DNA of 64,000 bases from Silurus meridionalis (GCF_014805685.1 NC_060886.1:30158862-30222861); one strand, 5' to 3'. Shown: positions 33,890 through 47,175, numbered from the stretch's first letter. Notes: generated by a model not told the origin, from the sequence alone. Translations and numbers: made by a program.

Positions 33890-34040
33890 CTCATCCAATA
33901 GGGTTGAGGGTTAGAGCTCTATAGCAAAAGATCTTCCACTCCATCCCATGTAAAGCATTTCTTCTCGGAGCTGGCTTTGTGGCTTTGTACACATCTCTTG
34001 TGTCACGCTGGAACACGTAGTTCAAGTGGAGGGAAAATGT
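33890..34040 (-). mobile_element. Tc1-like fragment, reversed
   Basis: AAAGATCTTCCACTCCATCCCATGTAAAGCAT, GAGCTGGCTTTGTG and CACGCTGGAACA are reverse-complement blocks of the Tc1-like transposase 3' half. Confidence 0.6.
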
Positions 34041-35395
34041 AATGCTGCCACACCCGATAACATTCATATACAATTGTGTGCCTTCAACGTTGTGGTGAAG
34101 GTTTGAAGAAGAACCACATGTGGCTGTGAAATTCAGGTAAACCAGTATTTTTGTGCATATGGTCTATTTTGTTGTGATCAAACTTCAATAGTTTACCTTT
34201 CTACTCTTCTAGGCCGAGTCGTTCGTTCTTTTGTCGTGTGATATTATGCAGGTGATTAAAGGAACAAAATGACTCAAAGAATCGATTCGTTGATTCAGAT
34301 GAAAGCGATTCAAAATGCGATCTTTACATCACTACTCTGGAGTTGCTAAAGGTCGAACCCGAGGTGATTTGTTTCAGCTTTAGCTGGATAAACCCAGTAC
34401 ATGTGTCTTTATTATTATTGACAAATCCAGCGTGTTTTCCTGCAATCGCTTGCCGTCTCAGAATAAAAGCGTAGACTTGCTGTATTTCACAAAGGCTTGA
34501 GAAATTATTTAGGAAAAATCGATCGCGTCTCAGAGCAGTACACTGTGCGACCTCTCTCTTCTCCTCGCTGTCACCCTGTGACAAATGCATTTGTTTCACA
34601 AAGCCCCAGGTGACTGCTCTGCCCTTTTTTTTTTCCTTTTCTCGTCCTGGCCCATTATTCACAATTTGTCTTGAAGCAGGAACAGTGGTGGATCAGCTGT
34701 TAATGCTCTGCGCTAGTGACCAAGAAAGTCGCATCCCAGGACTGTGAAACCAAGACCTGCATTTTCAGCCCCTCAGTTTGATGTCACATTGGAGGAAAGT
34801 CCATGGTGTATGCTTATTATATGTACCAGCGAAGGTAAGATGACCACAAACTGTCCTTTTTCCTGCACGCTGGACTTCCACAGTGAATGCAAAAGTATTG
34901 ATGGACCTTTTGGGATTTTTCACACCAAATAAATGGACACATCTCTTATCTCAACCTTCACTGCACCGGGCTCTTTCCAAATCTCGAACACTGCTTCTTT
35001 GGTCCCACCATCTCCCAGGGTACAAGGAAGACATTCTTCTTCCAGACTTTTATCTGTTTGGTGTGTGTGTATGTTGCATTTGTTCGTTTTCTGTTCTGAA
35101 AATGTAAAATGGATGCAAACGCATCGTATATTATTTTTGATTTACTTCGAATGATGTGGTTTTATGGTTCTCTTAATCAACCTGGATGGAAAAGATCTGA
35201 TCAGCTCATAATCCATTCAGGCTTCATTCTGAAAAAAGGTTTGTATGGATCATTATGTGCTTTTCAAAAGCAACAAAAGAATGACAGGAAATGGGTCTGA
35301 CACACGTCCTCTTTTTACAATGTTATCAGCACACTCATTACAGAACAACACACACGCTGGATGTTCTACTGGATTTCTGAATATGTTGCTCTAGT

Positions 35396-35580
35396 TTGGG
35401 GGTAGTAGCTCAGCGGTTACGGTCTTTAGAGCCGAAGGTCATGAGTTCAAATCCCAATCGTACCAAATGGGGCCCCTAAGTGAGGCCCTAAAGCTCATAG
35501 CTGCTCAGTTGTCTGTATGTGAGAGATGTATGTCGCTCTGGATGAGATGCGTCTGCCAAAATGCCGTACAAATGTAATAT
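35396..35580 (+). mobile_element. tRNA-derived SINE
   Basis: A-box-like TAGCTCAGCGGTTACGG (35406) and B-box-like GAGTTCAAATCC (35443) give a tRNA-related head. The tail, GTCGCTCTGGATGAGATGCG then TCTGCCAAAATGCCGTACAAATG, is the 3' tail word of fish SINEs (classically CTCTGGATAAGAGCGTCTGC). No intact tRNA fold is claimed. Confidence 0.8.
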
Positions 35581-36389
35581 CGGCTTCCAATGTAGGATCG
35601 GATTCTAGATTGAAAATATTGTGCACTTCAGGTTATTGATCAGATTTTGGTATCGTGATTTAAACAATTCTCCCGTTTCTGCTTTCAGTATTAAATTTTT
35701 TCAAAGGCATCGTTCACATTTCATTTTCCAATTGCGCATAAACTAAAAATTTGATTTGATTTGATATCTGGGCCAAACAAATCTAAAGTATCATTGAAAC
35801 AATTTTCAGATTCCAAAAACCTCTTTTTATTAGAAAAGGCATCTGATAATGAATAACTGGTATTTCCATTTCTCTGACTCGCTGCTACATCATTCCGTGT
35901 AGAGAAATTTATAAAGAACTCGCAACATTACCAAAAATAGCTCACTTAAACGCAGCTCGAGGCAACAAAGAGAGGGAGAAGTTCACTTAAGGGAAGGGCA
36001 ACCCCCCACACACACACACACACAGCAGACTTCTTCAGCTCCGGATGGCTGGCTTGTCACACACAGACTCTGGCATGGGTCCAATTCCTGCTCTGCCTAA
36101 CCTGCAGCAACATGACCATGAGTCACGAGCAAAAGGGCTTCTCACTGCGAGCTTCGGTGCACGGAATCATGTCGACACGTTTGTTCTGGATGTAATGTGA
36201 GAAGATTTCTGTCTCGGATTTCCGAGCCGAACCCTGCGCATTCCAAAAGCCAACGATTTTACATTCAATCTGACAAGCATCCGATACAAACCATAAAGCG
36301 AAGTTGACAAGAAGAAAGAAACGTACTAAAAATGTCTGGAAGACATCTCCGAGCATTAAAATGTTTGTAGACACCTGGACGTTATAAAC

Positions 36390-36530
36390 GTTCACTCTTC
36401 TGGAAAGATGTTCTGCTAGATTTTGTGGAGATTTGTGCTCATTTAGATCCAATGTCTATAGTAAAGTCAGGTTCTGATCGAGTTGAGGAGGCCTGGGAGT
36501 GCAGTCAGCGTTCACGTTTATCTCGAACAT
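36390..36530 (-). mobile_element. Tc1-like fragment, reversed
   Basis: CACTCTTCTGGAAAGATGTTCTGCTAGATTTTGTGGAGATTTG, then AGGAGGCCTGGGAGTGCAGTCAGCGTTC, in the reverse orientation of the family. Confidence 0.6.
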
Positions 36531-36540
36531 CCTGAGGTTG

Positions 36541-37060
36541 GCCAGCTCCAGTTATGTCCCACCTCATGAAGATTATGGACCTTTGAAGAAGTGGATGCCG
36601 AACTCACAATCATCCCGAACCATCTAGAGACGTACCAGTGCCAATTGGATCCCACTACGTGTGTGGAGTTTTGATATTGGACCTCCTGGAGTGTTTAAAG
36701 GCTTTAGCATGGAGAAGCTGGTGTTGGATCTGTGATGATCACAAATGTTGAGATCAGTAGCTCCTAGTTTTATAACCATCAAGACTGTAGAAAGAACATC
36801 ACTTATAATCTTATACTCCACTGCTCATGTTAATTCTCACTCTCCAGTGTTCTGTATTGTTGAAAAATGTATGATCAAACTCTTGATGTCACCCAAATGA
36901 GGATGGGTTCCCCTTTTGAGTCTGGTTCCTCTCAAGGTTTCTTCCTCATTGCATCTAAGGGAGTTTTTCCTTTCCACAGTCGCCACGGCTGCTCATCAGG
37001 GATAAATACACTGATGGGATCCCAATACACTGGGGTCTCCCAGTTCCTAGTTTCTACACC
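36541..37060 (+). repeat. Dispersed fish repeat (GGTTCCTCTCAAGG family)
   Basis: Longest copy in the window: CATGAAGATTATGGAC, TGGATGCCGAACT, AGACTGTAGAAAGAACATCACTTATAATCT, CTCACTCTCCAGTGTTCTGTA and the GATGTCACCC / GGTTCCTCTCAAGGTTTCTTCCTCAT / AGTCGCCACGGCT core. I recall this as a very common fish dispersed repeat; I cannot assign a class with confidence. Confidence 0.7.
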
Positions 37061-38171
37061 ATATGAGAAGCCTGAGAGGAAAGATTTAATATCTGTTGGA
37101 GTGCACAGAGGCATTTAGCCATGATGGACACCATTGTGATGCTTATTGGTATTAATTCATATATTTTTTTGCCTGTATAAGTGTAAATGATTGTAAAAAC
37201 AGGTTTTCAACCACTTACGATGAAGATGCTTCTGATGACGCCATCGTAACTTGAAAACATGGTAAGTGTAGACGTGGTCTAATCTACCCAGGAGTCTTAA
37301 AGGATATTAATCATTATGGGATTATGTACTGTATTATGTTCATCATTTGAAACATTACAATACATAATTAAGGAAAACAGAACAATTTACTTCTCCATAA
37401 AGTATAACCTATAAAGTGTGTATATATATATGTTTGTATCAGTGAGTCGAGGCAGGAGGCCAGACGTGCTCTGTTTCGGTCCGGTGAAGCAGATAAAAAA
37501 AACCCCACACAGACAAAGAGCTAAAATTGGCTTTAAGACACCAAAAACCCAAAAATACACACTTTAACACCAAGACAACTGAACTCTGTCGACCGCTGGA
37601 GAAAGCGAGGCATCTCATACCCCTGAGGTTCCAGTGACCAGTGTTCCTGCCATTTCTTCTCTTCAGGATCTGCTCAGATCTTGTGCTTCTCCACTTTTCT
37701 TTTCGCCTCACCAAAAAGGTGAGCCCAGGATAGTGTTCCTAATAAAGTGCTGAGTAAGGGGGTGTATTGCATCATTAAAGGCGATACTTGTCATCTCGGC
37801 TCCGGTACAACTGAGGATGCTGCACTTTTTTTTACAAACATTTACATACAAATGGAATAAAACTCAAATCGAAAAGATCATAACAGCGAATACCGTTAAG
37901 GCCGTGGTTCTGGAGACGATCTCAAGGAAAAAACATCATCTGATACTGGAAAAGGGGACAAGCACATGTTTGTGTATGAATATAAAAAAAAGTTCTTTCT
38001 GCCATTTTACTGGATTGAAATAGAGTTATTTATTATAATTATGTTGGTGATTAATGTTGTTCTTTTGCAGATTTTTTGTTTTTAAAGGAGGAACCAAAAG
38101 AATTGGGGCTGGTGCTAATCTGAGGTATGTGCTGTGATTGGAGATGATTAGTGTTTACAGCTGATGTGTGT

Positions 38172-38204
<33 letters not shown>

Positions 38205-39299
38205 GGTGCAACTGTCTAAATGATCTGTAAAGAAAGGAAATAAGAGAGAAAGAAAGGAAGAATGCATGAATTAAAGGCAAAAATAAAGAGAGGAAGAAGG
38301 CAAGAAAGAAAGAAGTCAACAAAAAGAAATTGAAGGAAAGAAGGCAGGAAAAAAGTGGAAGAAAGGAGAAAAGAAAAGAAAAGAGAGACAAATGAATAAA
38401 CTGAGAAGCCATCGAGAACTTCCTGTTTTGGGGGAGGATCCTTCCGTTTCCCCGTTCAGTAAAATAAAAGAGAAATGGTGGCAGATCTTCATTGGGAACT
38501 TGAGACGAATCTGCTTTTTTAAAATCTTATCATTGCTATAAAAAGCAGATCAGATGCTTTGTTCCTCTTCAGTAACAATCTGGCGCAGGGTGAACGTGTT
38601 GCCTGAACTGTGCCTCAGGTCGTGTTTACTGAAACACAAAATGCATTAAGTGTAAAGAAATCCAAGCTGGTTTCAAAATGATCACCTTGAGATGAAGAAA
38701 CAAGCTGAGAGGTCTAATCATGAGCCCTGCAGAAGACCAGCAGCTGTTGCCTGATTATTTCTCCTCCTGATGCAGTGAAGATGCGAAAGTGTTAGAATTA
38801 GTACCTATTGACCGATGAGTGAATCTGCGAATCCTAAAAGAATTTATTATAAATCTGATAATCAATTCTCGTTCTTTATTAATAAGTAATAATCTGATAT
38901 GATGTGAATTGACCAGGTTAAACAGATTCGTTGTTTTTTAACGTTATTAAATCCAGTACAGAGGCGATATTCGAAGAAGAAAAACATCTTGCACCGGCTG
39001 AGCCGAGGTTAATCCTCAGCAATAATGGCCCTGTCACAGCTGAGTGAAGAGCTCCAGATTGTCTACTGTTTCAGGAGATCAGTGAGACATGCTGAGGCTA
39101 AACCACTCAGAGCTTTAAATGTCATAAGCACAACATTGCTCGAATAACAATGGCGTGAAGTGCTGAGTTTCTTTTCCTGGTTATCGTTCGGAACAAACTT
39201 CAGATTTAAAACATAGTGTTTTCGTTTAATAAAAAATCCTGACGTTTCCACTCATATGCTGTTCATCAAATTCTGCATTAAGTCCCAATTTGATTTTAT

Positions 39300-39480
39300 A
39301 ATTCTCCACTCTTCTGGGAAGATGTTCCAGTGTATTTGTGGACTTTTGTGTTCATCAGCTGCGAGGGTGTTTAGTAAAAGTCAGGTACTGATGTAGGTGA
39401 GAAGGTGAGGAGGCCTGGGGTGCAATCAGCGTTCTTTCATCCCAAAGGAGTTCTGTAGGGATGGAGATCTATAGTGGGAG
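39300..39480 (-). mobile_element. Tc1-like fragment, reversed
   Basis: CCACTCTTCTGGGAAGATGTTCCAG, TGTAGGTGAGAAGGTGAGGAGGCCTGGGGTGCAATCAGCG and TCCCAAAGGAGTTCTGTAGGG are the reverse of the Tc1-like block (CTGCACCCCAGGCCTCCTCACC in sense orientation). Confidence 0.6.
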
Positions 39481-39639
39481 ATTGTGGCACGCAATTTAGC
39501 ATTTTCCAGGTATGAGAAATCTTTTGCGAGTAGACGAGTGATATTATTGGGTCGAGGTCGAACAGAAAGCTGCTCTACGTTTTTATGGAACTGAAGCCCT
39601 CTCTTTAACACTGTGTTGGAAAGAAGGATTTAAATCAAT

Positions 39640-39965
39640 TCATTTTTATTTGTAGAGGGTTTTTAACAATGGACGTTGTCTCGAAGAAGCATTACAGACA
39701 AGTTGATCCTTAATAAGCGAGTCAGTGAGGACTATGGCAGAAACCTTGAAAGGAACCAGACTCAAAAGGGAACTCATTCTCGTCCTCAACAACGAATGTC
39801 CATGGGTTACAGTTCCAGCATTGTCGAGGTGTTCAATGATCGGTGCTTAAATGCAGAACTGTTCACGCAACCTGTGGTCCTGACCCCTGTAGCTAGTATT
39901 AACTCTAGTCCAAATCCATCTCCAAAGTTCTCCAGTTGCTCAGGAACTTCATAGATCTTTAGGCT
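39640..39965 (-). repeat. Dispersed fish repeat (GGTTCCTCTCAAGG family), inverted copy
   Basis: AATTCATTTTTATTTGTAGAGG, TTTTTAACAATGGACGTTGTCTCGAAG and CTTGAAAGGAACCAGACTCAAAAGGGAAC are the reverse complement of the family end and core. Confidence 0.65.
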
Positions 39966-40154
39966 GTTGGGGTGGAACCATCCCCAGCTGCACATTGTAA
40001 GTAGAGACAGCAAGATTAGCTACTGCAGCAGAACTAAAAGGTAGAGGCAAAAGGTAAGACCGATATAAGGGATCTGAATGTGTGTAGAATGTGTGGTGTG
40101 GCACAGTGTGTGAAGGGTCATGATGTTAGAGGAGATTTCTCATGAACGAGGTGG

Positions 40155-40720
40155 TATCAAAAAGTTTCAAGGCTAACGGTGTAACTGGTGCTGTTCGGAC
40201 CACGTTCGCTACCACGTCTACGATTTCATCACAGACAGCAAATTAGGACAAAGCGCAAATGTGAGAGTCTGCTTGAAACTGGGCAGACGTTTGATATACA
40301 GCGATGCAGCAACAACTTCCAGAGCGAATAAAAAATATCGCTGGAAGATGACAGAAGATCAGGAAGACCTTCAACGAGCTCAATCACTGAAAATGTTAAA
40401 ATCATTCAGCAACTTGTGCATAATGATCATCGGAGAACAGTACACATGATCTCAATTCCACACCCATCTTACTCCCCGGATATCGCTCCTCGGACTTCAC
40501 CATCTTCCCGTAGATTAAGATCCAGCTCGAAGGTCGATCCGGTGCGAATCACAGGAGGTGCTTGACATGCTTGTCATTCCAGGAGAGGCAGGAACGCTGT
40601 GAGCGCCGTATTGCTGTTCAAGGGGAGTTTTGAGGGTGATGGTGTGTAAGCATAGATAAATGAAGTACTTTCTTGTAAACAGAACAGAGTTTTTAATAAC
40701 AATAAAAGAAAGTTATGCCC
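40155..40720 (+). mobile_element. Mariner-like transposon remnant
   Basis: It starts ACGAGGTGGTATCAAAAAGTTTCAAGG, a mariner-type terminus. The interior frames, broken by stops, contain GQSANVRVCLKLG, a helix-turn-helix-like DRRSGRPSTSSITENVKIIQ and the catalytic-type HTHLTPRISLL / SPDIAPSDF words of mariner transposases. It is multiply frameshifted and inactive. Confidence 0.65.
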
Positions 40721-41689
40721 AAGTACTCCTATAGTTCACTTTTCTCCTTAACATCTCTGCAGTTTGACCTGAACAACAACATTCATTAGGTGTAACTAAT
40801 GGAGCAACATAAAACCATGAAACAAAAGGAAACGTTCCCCTGACATCCACCAAACACTTTTGATGGTTTGTGTCTGAGATTCACCGGTATTGTAAGCAGC
40901 CATTACCTGGAGGCTGCAGCCAAAGCAGACCTTCTCGATCAAATTTATAATGCAACATCCACAGATGAAGCTGGAGATTTTATGGGTCTTGTGTTAATTT
41001 AATTTCTCACATAAAAAAAGCAGCTTCTTGTCTAAAACAGATCCTGTTCCTAAACCCTGAAATGAACTACATGGCGATGATTTGTCTAGACATGTCGTCT
41101 AGACTTTGATCGCTGGTTTGTTCGCCGACAGACGATTAGTAGTCGTTGCGGAAATTTTTTTTCCTCCCATGAAATTTTTTTACACAGTGTGACTTCTCCT
41201 ACGACGACTACCTTTAAACCAAGAACCTGATGATGCAATTAGCGTGACAACTTCAAACCATCTTGAAGCAAATCAGGTGGTCAGTACAACATTAATTATT
41301 AAGTGCTGGAGGGTAAACGAATGTTTGTTTGATGTCTTTATTACTGAGGCATGTCATGAACAAAATTAACGCTTTAGGTTGCTGCTAGCTACTGTTAGCG
41401 AGAGACGAAGGTCTAAAGGTTTTGGATTGATTATGATATGTGGCATGGGGATCGTTTTCGTACAGTCTGACAAGCAAATATCGCAAAGGAGTATTAAAAA
41501 TCGCACAGTGTGCACCTAAGAGAACTTTTCTCATAATCATATGTGCCAAAGAAACGTTTTTTTTCTGAGAGACGGGAAACACACATCGTCTTCACCTCAT
41601 TTCACGACATTTTTGTTCCAATTTTAGATCTAAAGAGACGAGACGATTTCAGGGAACACAATTTTAGAAAAGTAATTGGAGATGAATTC

Positions 41690-41721
<32 letters not shown>

Positions 41722-43329
41722 AACAAATGTCCTTGACAGTAAAGAGAAATCTCTGGTTAGACAAAAGAAGCTTACTGTGTCTTTCCTTCATGATGGATGA
41801 ACAGTTGGTCAGATGATTGAAGGGCTGTCATCGAGTTCATATAGAACCACACAGTGAGTGCTGAGCATTGCAAGAACTACTCTGCAGGTTCACACTCTTA
41901 AAATGCTGCAAGGTCAGTTGATTGGGTAGAATTTGTCCAGAAACTCTAAAATCCCTCCAGAATGAACAACACATCCAGATCGCCTAAATCGGATGTAGAG
42001 CGATAAAAAAGAACTGCTGAAAACCTGACTCCAAAAATCTTCTCTGCAGACCTAAACACTATCAGAAGCACTGACCTACATTTACAACCTAAATTCAAAT
42101 ATTTGTTCCATGAAATTGTATTCATTTATTCCCAACAGTTTATTCTCTTCATTTCGTAGCATTTCTTTTGGCTGCACTATGTTAGATTTTTTGTCCAAAC
42201 AGATTTCAGCCTCTATGTTCTGCAATGTCAATCTAATCTGCCCAGAGCCTTCAGAATCAGTACTGCTGGCCTTTTACCTCTGTTTCTTTAACCAATCAGA
42301 TTTTAGATTCTCCTTACAGAGCAGATCGCTGGCCCAGAATAGCACCAGCATCTTTCCGTCCTTTGGTTGATTGGTCAGAGGGAAACTGTTACAGACAAGT
42401 TTGACTGGTAAAACACGTGTGTAGCTCTGCACACGTTTATACATCTGAGATAGACTGTTTTATGCCTACGGAGGAAGAGAAATAGATTTGGTCTTGTACA
42501 TACTTAAAAATCCATTTTCCAGAAAAGCTAGACATGGTGAGGAGGTCGTCCACCCCGAAGCTAGCTAGCGTGTCTCAGCCCGGGAAAGGGTTTGTTCTCC
42601 ACTTCCAGACCAGTGAATACGAGCCGTACCACTGAATTACAGCCTCTGGGGGGCGCTGCACATTGAGTCTGCATCTCTGGTGAGTAAATTGGATTTTATT
42701 TACATTTTTGTTTTTGTCATGTTATTAGACAAAGATTCTGAACTGCTCCAGATGTTGTAGGTGCCCAGTTGTGGTTGTAGTGTAGAGGTTTGGAGCTTGT
42801 TTTAGTGAAATGGTTTTTACCCTCCATATGAAAAATTCCTCTCTGTAATGACACGTGTTGTTATATTGCGTTTTTGTACAGTATTGAGGGTTTCTATATT
42901 TGCGATGTGATAGTGGTGGTATTAAAAGGTGGACTGAAGGCCCAGGTACCAAATGCATGGCCCACCACTGGTGTTCATTGAATCCACAAGCACAGTGGTG
43001 AATGGGCAGTTTGGTGAGAGAGGAACGTTCAACCATGTGTGGCACACCGTAGGACTGAGTGCGTTAATATTCCAGCAGCCCAGATGTAATGCACGACTAC
43101 GCCACCCTGGAATTGGGGCCCAAGGAACCACTTACTAAGGAAACATGTTTGTCACAATGCCAAGCCAGAGACATGACTTCCAGGTTTCCAAAATAAACAC
43201 AAAATTGTTTTAGTTGAAACAGAAACACAACCAATGCAGACATGTTTCATCATGCACAAGTTGCCAAAGGGTTTCAACATTTTTGGGGGGCTGAGCTCGG
43301 TGAAGGTCCCCCCGATCTCTCATGGTTTC

Positions 43330-43510
43330 ATGTTCTTCCGCTCTTAAGACTCGAAACGTCTCGAACGACTCGCTGCAGCATCGTCAGACGTGTGTCACGT
43401 CGAACATATTTGTGCCGGATTTACCCCATTTCTCCTCATAACGCACGTGGTCAGAAAAGCACCAGTTACCACCATTAGTCTTGAAACTTTTTCATTCCAA
43501 CTCGTACAGG
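43330..43510 (-). mobile_element. Mariner-like fragment, reversed (5' end)
   Basis: Its reverse complement AAAAAGTTTCAAGACTAATGGTGGTAACTGGTGCT matches the 5' part of the + copy at 40155 (AAAAAGTTTCAAGGCTAACGGTGTAACTGGTGCT). Together they are two relics of one mariner-like family. Confidence 0.6.
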
Positions 43511-44244
43511 ATGGTGGTGAGGAAGTGAGCAACAGAGCCACTCATGGCACGAGTGATGAATGATAACGAACTAACGAGGAAAACCATCTCAAGCAAGCGG
43601 TTCTCAATGGTCGCCAACAGATATATTAAAAAATACTCTTATGATATGAGATTTGCTCTGGCTGTAGTCATTTACTGTTGCAAGGTGAGAAGAAGAAAGG
43701 GAAATATATAGCGGTTTGACAACTCTAAAGGTCCTGCTGGACCTTTGGTCAGCCAAATGGCATTATGTTGTTATTCTACACCCCTTTATCATTTTTAATT
43801 GGATAGTTTTACTATCCACCGGACAGTATCTCCTTGTGGTCCGGGCGAAATGATCCGATATGTCGAGCTAAACAGAGTGCAGTTTGTCCATTTTCCCTTG
43901 GCAGTAATTGATACCATGACAAAGCAGGAGGTTCAGGGCTTATTACAAATATTGCTTCTACTCCTGTATCATCTCACTGGGCATCTCAGGTTGGCTGGTG
44001 GGTTTTGATGGATGTTTTGCTTCTTATTCTTTACCTACTGCTCTCAATTAGAAAATTTCAACCTGTAAATGCCAGACCGTTCTCCTGAGGTTCACACTGA
44101 GATATTACACAGCACTCACTGTTCCTGCTCAGTAATGTCAAAGCCAAAATTACAGCACAGATTTTTCGAAGGAGGGCAGAAAATTGTAAGAGTGTCTGAT
44201 ATTTTAGATTGCTCAGGAAACATCTAAGGAATATTTGTAGCAAC

Positions 44245-44490
44245 GATAGACAAAGGTTTGTGGACATCTGACCATCAGATTGGTAGAAGATTGAACATCC
44301 CATTCCATAATTAGTCCCATGGCGTGTTCTTCATAGTGAAGGCAGGTACTAATGTAGGTGGGTTGAGGTTAGAACACTAAAGCAGAAGATCTTTCACTCC
44401 AAACCCATGTAAAGCATATCTTCATGCTTTGTGCACAAGGGCATTGTCATGCAGGAACCGGTTTGGGTCTCCTAGTTCGAGTGAAGGAAA
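44245..44490 (-). mobile_element. Tc1-like fragment, reversed
   Basis: ACAAAGGTTTGTGGACATCTGACCATCAG is a terminal repeat. It is followed by GAACATCCCATTCCA, AAACCCATGTAAAGCATATCTTCATG and TTGTGCACAAGGGCATTGTCATGCAGGAACC, the reverse of the QHDNAPVHK-coding block. Confidence 0.65.
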
Positions 44491-44967
44491 TATTTCATGT
44501 GTGCTTCCTTACATCTTAACGCGAGTGAAGCAAATGCGTATCTCAGACCTCCGATTCCACCGTTTTATTTTTAAACCCGCCGAACTTCTCAAAAGTTACC
44601 AAAGAACACCGTGTGAAAGAACTTTCTCTCGTCACACGTTATGTGCGAACACGGATCTTTCACGCTTGTGCTTCCTTGCTCATGGTTCTTGAAGAACGTC
44701 TGAGTCAAGCGTGGCACGTTCATCTGCACGAGAATGTTTGCATCTCATTTTCTGTAGCGGTTCCAATCGATGCCCTTGCAGGTGACTCACTGGGGTGCTA
44801 GCTTCCTGTCAACTTTGTGGAATTAAAAAAAGATTAAGGAGAACTTCACCCTTTTCATCATTGAGAAGAAATCTGAAAAGATTGGTCTCCTGTAACAGCT
44901 GTATCTTCTCAACCTTTGAGGTTGATGTAGCTCTAAAAAAAAAAAAAAAAAAAAAATGTAAATATAA

Positions 44968-45370
44968 ACTTTATGGATAAAAGTATTGGGACACCCGACT
45001 TTTTCCACCATAGCGGGTTTTTCCCCAAACTGGATGCATGAAGTTTTTCACTTGAACTAGGAAACCCAGACCCGTTCCAGCATGACAATGCTCCTGTACA
45101 CAAATCCAGCTCCATGAGGATCTGCTTTACATAGGTTGGAGTAGAAGATCTCGAGCTCCAAACCCAACTGAAATGAAAGACCCCAGGCCTCGTCACTTCA
45201 GCTACATCAGTTGAGTTATTAACACTTTCGTCCCTGAATGAGCGAAATCTCCACAAAATCTAGTGGAACATCTTCCCAGAAAAATTGGGGATTTAATAGA
45301 ACATCAAAGGGGACAAAATTTTAAACGGATGTTCAAAAAGCACACACCAATCTTATGCTCAGGTGTCCAT
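44968..45370 (+). mobile_element. Tc1-like element, degenerate
   Basis: TTTATGGATAAAAGTATTGGGACACCCGAC is the left end. CCAGCATGACAATGCTCCTGTACACAAATCCAGCTCCATGAGG encodes the transposase motif H-D-N-A-P-V-H-K-S-S-S-M. ATCTAGTGGAACATCTTCCCAG and the right end CTCAGGTGTCCAT follow. There are internal deletions and stops. Confidence 0.65.
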
Positions 45371-45431
45371 AGTAACGACTCCCACACGGGGACTTGGACG
45401 ATTTACATAATCTATGATCGATTGTGTTTCA

Positions 45432-45435
<4 letters not shown>

Positions 45436-45500
<65 letters not shown>
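45436..45500. repeat. (AT)n microsatellite
   Basis: About 31 AT units, self-complementary and able to form a cruciform. Confidence 0.97.
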
Positions 45501-45503
<3 letters not shown>

Positions 45504-46835
45504 CAGGTATTTAAAAGGAAATTTATAAAGGAATTTTTTTTCATAAATGCAAAGAAGGAAAATAATGAATAATCTTAATAATAATGAAGGTGAAGTCATT
45601 TTAAAACTGTAGAGTTGCTGGTCATTATGTTCGGAGGGAATCTCAGGCTCAGGCTGATTGGAGCTCGTTAGTGTGAACTCCTGATGGTTATTGGTGGATG
45701 TGGTTTTTTAAAGAGTGGAGAAGAAAAGTCATTAAAAAGAGCTAAATGTCAACGAAAGAACTAAAAAGAAATGGAAAAAAAAGAGAGAAAGGATGAATGA
45801 AGGAGTTGCAAAGTATATATGTTTTTTTAGATGATCTGAAGCATTATATATTAAGACATGAGAAAGGACTTGAAGTCTACAGCGCAGTAGTGAATAAATG
45901 CTCGTGTAGCAATGAGGTTTTAAAGAAATTTGAAAGAAGTGCAGTAGTTTTGCTTCTGAGTAACAATTTCCTTCCTTATTTCTTCCATCACAAGAGATTG
46001 GTTGAGGACTTGTCAGTAGGGATGAAGGGATTTATGGAAGGATAAACATCTCTGATGAGAAATCTCAGCTCTTTTCAGCCAGGCGGGTCATTTTGTTTCG
46101 GCTCGCCAATAAGTGCTGTCTGACTCTTTTAACTCCCAAATGAAAGCAAAGTTTAATAGCTATCGAATAGTGTGAATGATTTAACAAATCGGAGGAGCGT
46201 CACAAAGTGTGTTCCTGCCTTCATGGTGCTTCACCTGCTTTTCCTTTCTACTGCTAGATCATTTCTAGTGATCACCACCTTCCTTAATAATTCATTTTAG
46301 TTTATATCTGTGTACTGATGTTGTCTAAAAGCAGCTTTTTAGAACTTAAATACAAATTTTACATATACAACTCAGAGACCCAGGAACCTCAAAAGAAAAT
46401 GATCATCTTGAACATGATCTTCATTCAAAGCTGTGTGTGGCAATTGTACTTCTAAACCACTATACAGTCCAAATAAGCAATAAATGAACAAATATATTGG
46501 CTTTTCCAGCTAGATGTGGTTCTTCCTTAAATATGACCCAAGTGAAAAAGATGCCTTCACTTGAACTCGACCAGCTTCATGAAGATCATTGATTTCTGTT
46601 TATTCACTCTGCATAGTGGAAACCACTTTCACAACAGTATTTAAATGGTGAAAATGCCCATCAGTGACATCTAGTGGACAAGTGTGTAAAAACAGTCACT
46701 GCTCTAATGTAACCTATTAAATCAATTAAAATTCCAGCTGCAAAAATGTTGGTAGTAATGAGCTCCATAATAAATAAGGATGTAAGATTTTGCTCCACCA
46801 ACATCCTGGAACACCTCCCACCTACCGCTGGATCA

Positions 46836-46845
<10 letters not shown>

Positions 46846-46904
<59 letters not shown>
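46846..46904. repeat. (AT)n microsatellite
   Basis: About 29 AT units sit directly at the left edge of the dispersed repeat at 46905. Confidence 0.97.
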
Positions 46905-46906
<2 letters not shown>

Positions 46907-47175
46907 CTGTAAAAGACTGTAGAAAGATCATTACTTATAATCTTACACTCCAGTGCTCATGTTAGTTCTCACTCTCCAGTGTTCTGTAGTGTTTAAAGAC
47001 TGTAATCACACTCTTGATGTCACCCAAATGAGGATGAGGTTCCCCTTTTGAGTCTGGTTCCTCTCAAGGTTTCTTCCTCATAACATCTAAGGGAGTTTGT
47101 CCTTGCCACAGTCGCCACGGCTTTTCAGGTCTCATGACAGTCTGAACATCCTGCAGATCCTACACCGGCCTTGTG
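46905..47175 (+). repeat. Dispersed fish repeat (GGTTCCTCTCAAGG family)
   Basis: GACTGTAGAAAGATCATTACTTATAATCTTACACTCCAGTGCTCATGTTAG, GATGTCACCCAAATGAGGATG, CTCAAGGTTTCTTCCTCAT and GTCGCCACGGCTT closely parallel the copy at 36541-37060. Confidence 0.7.

Noticed and set aside
35396..35470. A functional tRNA gene
   Set aside because: A and B boxes are present, but the acceptor stem does not close and a SINE tail follows, so it is a tRNA-derived SINE.
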